Assembly (NCBI GenBank): GCA_903873255.1
Contig: CAIQNR010000022.1
Coordinates: 1 to 32,362 of the forward strand
Direction of reading: 5' to 3'
Source: an uncultured bacterium
GTDB lineage: Bacteria > Babelota > Babeliae > Babelales > CAIQNR01
Length of the DNA: 32,362 nucleotides
Of this stretch, positions 30,945 through 32,362 are shown piece after piece. The first letter of the stretch is position 1. Each line of letters begins with the position of its first letter. The translations under genes were made by a program, and so were the position numbers. The notes under the pieces are model-generated. The model was not told where the DNA came from, made no database searches, and saw nothing but the letters and a program-made list of their open reading frames with translations.

Positions 30945-32362
30945 CTATTTAATTTCATATCCTTCGCATACTTCAAAGGTCGTATTTTTATCTTTCCATG
31001 TATCTTTAGGAAGTCCTGCTTTTAAAGAAAGCTGTTCAAGTGTTGTTCTAATATCCCATCCTTGTTCAAGTGGTACTTGGGGTAAAAATATGGCTTGATG
31101 CCCATTATTTTTAAGAACAATTCCATGAACGCCTATAATAATATCTTTATATGATTTTATTTTTTTAAAAGGGGTTAGCACGGTAATTGCTGGTATTACA
31201 AAAAGAGACTCGGTTTCTGTAATGGGTGCAAACCGTGAGTCATGGAACGCAGCTTCTTTTGCATAGATTCGTACATTATCAATAAGAGAATGAGTAGAAT
31301 CAGTTGTTCCAATACATCCACGGAGTTTATTTTCTGGTCCATACCATGTTACAAATGTTCCACATTTTTTTTTCATAAAGGGAGTAACAAGTGGAAGTAA
31401 GAGATTTTCTTCAGGGTTTTTAATAAAGCTTGCAAGGAGAATTTTATGAGCATACGCAAGAAGAGATTGTTCTTCAAATGAGGTTATTGCAGTATCATTT
31501 GCATAAGCAATGCCTGCATAGCTAACTGATGAATCTGGGTCGGTATTATTGCTTTCTTGGGATGTTGTATATGCAACAAGGTGCGGGGTGACTGGACCTA
31601 GGGAATTATTTTCTATAAGTGCAAGTAAGAGTGCAATTGGGTATTTCCCACATACAGTTGCTTCAGTAGTTTTTAATGTTTTTAAAAATCCAGAAAGTGA
31701 TGGGGTAAAAAGTTGTTCCATAACTTTAAAATCGAGAGCTTGAATTTCTGATAATGCATCAGGTGTTGGGCCAAAAGGCATATAATCAAATTGTGGTCCA
31801 TAATGTGTAAAATCAGAACTGATAATAATAAGAGTGTGCGGAGTAATATATTTTTTTAGAAGAGCGGCCCCATTTTTAATATCTTTTTCTTCAAGATATC
31901 CAACAAGTAAGGGGAGCACGAGAACTTTAGGGCTTAGATATTTTTCTATAAAAGGGCATTCCATTTCAAAAGAATGTTCAGTGTTAAATGGATCATTAAA
32001 AATTGATTTTGATGAAATAAATGGAAAAGATTTAGTTAATTTTTTCATATTTTTTGTATCAAAATTAAGAGTCCCTGTTGCAATTTTATATTCTTTTGCA
32101 TGATCAGGAATAGCAATGCCATGGAAGGGTACTGAATGGGATGGTGCAAGTACAATAACGCGCTCAATAGGTGAATTTGATGCATCGGAAAGAAGGTTAA
32201 AACAACTTGCAGCAACGGTTCCTGAATATGAATAACCTGCATGAGGAACAATAAGGGCTCGTACATTTTTTAATGTTGCAGGGTAACGTTCTCGAGCTTT
32301 TTTTTCTAGATAGGCGAGCCGTTGGTATAGTTTTTTTTCTTCTCTTGGGTACCATCCCCCAG
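30945..32362 (-). CDS. MEMO1-AMMECR1 fusion (AmmeMemoRadiSam system proteins B and A), 5' end beyond window
   Basis: The frame is open to the right edge, giving 471 visible residues; an internal ATG at 32048 is not the start because homology continues upstream. Counting from the first visible residue, G-G-W-Y-P (1-5), V-P-H40-A-G-Y-S-Y-S-G, A-P-S-H75, S-S-D-F-T-H-Y and V-C237-G-K-Y-P-I match the MEMO1 domain, including the His, His and Cys metal-site residues known in human MEMO1. The C-terminal third is an AMMECR1 domain with L-R-G-C-I-G (346-351) and F-L-P-Q-V...K-A-G-L. The two domains are known to co-occur with a radical SAM partner in the poorly understood AmmeMemoRadiSam system. That partner is not visible and may lie beyond the edge. 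Since GxWYP lies near the N-terminus in the family, only a short part is missing. Confidence 0.9.
   Translation of the reverse strand, partial: GGWYPREEKKLYQRLAYLEKKARERYPATLKNVRALIVPHAGYSYSGTVAASCFNLLSDASNSPIERVIVLAPSHSVPFHGIAIPDHAKEYKIATGTLNFDTKNMKKLTKSFPFISSKSIFNDPFNTEHSFEMECPFIEKYLSPKVLVLPLLVGYLEEKDIKNGAALLKKYITPHTLIIISSDFTHYGPQFDYMPFGPTPDALSEIQALDFKVMEQLFTPSLSGFLKTLKTTEATVCGKYPIALLLALIENNSLGPVTPHLVAYTTSQESNNTDPDSSVSYAGIAYANDTAITSFEEQSLLAYAHKILLASFIKNPEENLLLPLVTPFMKKKCGTFVTWYGPENKLRGCIGTTDSTHSLIDNVRIYAKEAAFHDSRFAPITETESLFVIPAITVLTPFKKIKSYKDIIIGVHGIVLKNNGHQAIFLPQVPLEQGWDIRTTLEQLSLKAGLPKDTWKDKNTTFEVCEGYEIK

Noticed and set aside
32045-32048. ATG at 32048 as the start of the MEMO1-AMMECR1 protein
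   Set aside because: The frame and MEMO1 homology (GGWYP, PHAGY, APSH) continue upstream to the window edge.

Overview
The window looks like part of the reduced, AT-rich chromosome of a Gram-negative-type, peptidoglycan-making, host-associated bacterium. My best guess is a member of Candidatus Dependentiae (TM6/Babeliae). This rests on gene style only: core genes on both strands, eleven proteins with N-terminal signal peptides and no clear relatives that I recognise, and nucleotide salvage genes. I cannot place the rRNA phylogenetically without a search. UGA acts as a normal stop in several overlapping gene pairs, so the standard code applies.

Layout: 1-620 holds the 3' end of the 23S rRNA, the 5S rRNA and their terminator. 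From 666 to 6132 (minus strand) lie five genes for exported or membrane proteins, including an exported PurD-like protein that has lost its ATP-grasp signature residues. From 6193 to 9608 lie radA and tdk (overlapping, minus) and a divergent murA whose catalytic Cys is replaced by Asp. From 9622 to 13893 is an accessory stretch: a small exported protein, a decayed MNT/HEPN toxin-antitoxin-like pair, an exported HExxH metallopeptidase, a solitary atpG, and a truncated second copy of the MNT gene start joined to a GC-rich palindromic element. From 13894 to 15986 (plus) are a YacP-like NYN nuclease, tsaE and a PLP-dependent cysteine/cystathionine synthase-like enzyme. From 16134 to 17755 (minus) are an exported and a cytoplasmic HAD phosphatase. 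From 17881 to 19228 (plus) are a membrane protein and uppS. From 19243 to 21179 (minus) are a small exported protein, a PASTA protein, the RNase P RNA and a membrane protein whose 3' end overlaps the RNA. From 21302 to 25629 (plus) are a repeat-containing exported protein, a class A penicillin-binding protein and a large Ser/Thr-rich exported protein. From 25601 to 28419 (minus) is a tight operon tmk-holB-DUF721-murG. From 28579 to the right edge are a small exported protein, a GT4 glycosyltransferase, a LOG-family protein and a MEMO1-AMMECR1 fusion that runs off the window.

How the genes work together: murA, murG, uppS, the class A PBP and probably the PASTA protein serve cell-wall synthesis. 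tdk and tmk make dTMP/dTDP from salvaged thymidine. holB, radA and perhaps the DUF721 protein serve DNA replication and repair. tsaE and rnpB serve tRNA maturation. The exported proteins scattered between these core genes are the most likely host-interaction factors. I found no tRNA gene, CRISPR array, complete insertion sequence or prophage.
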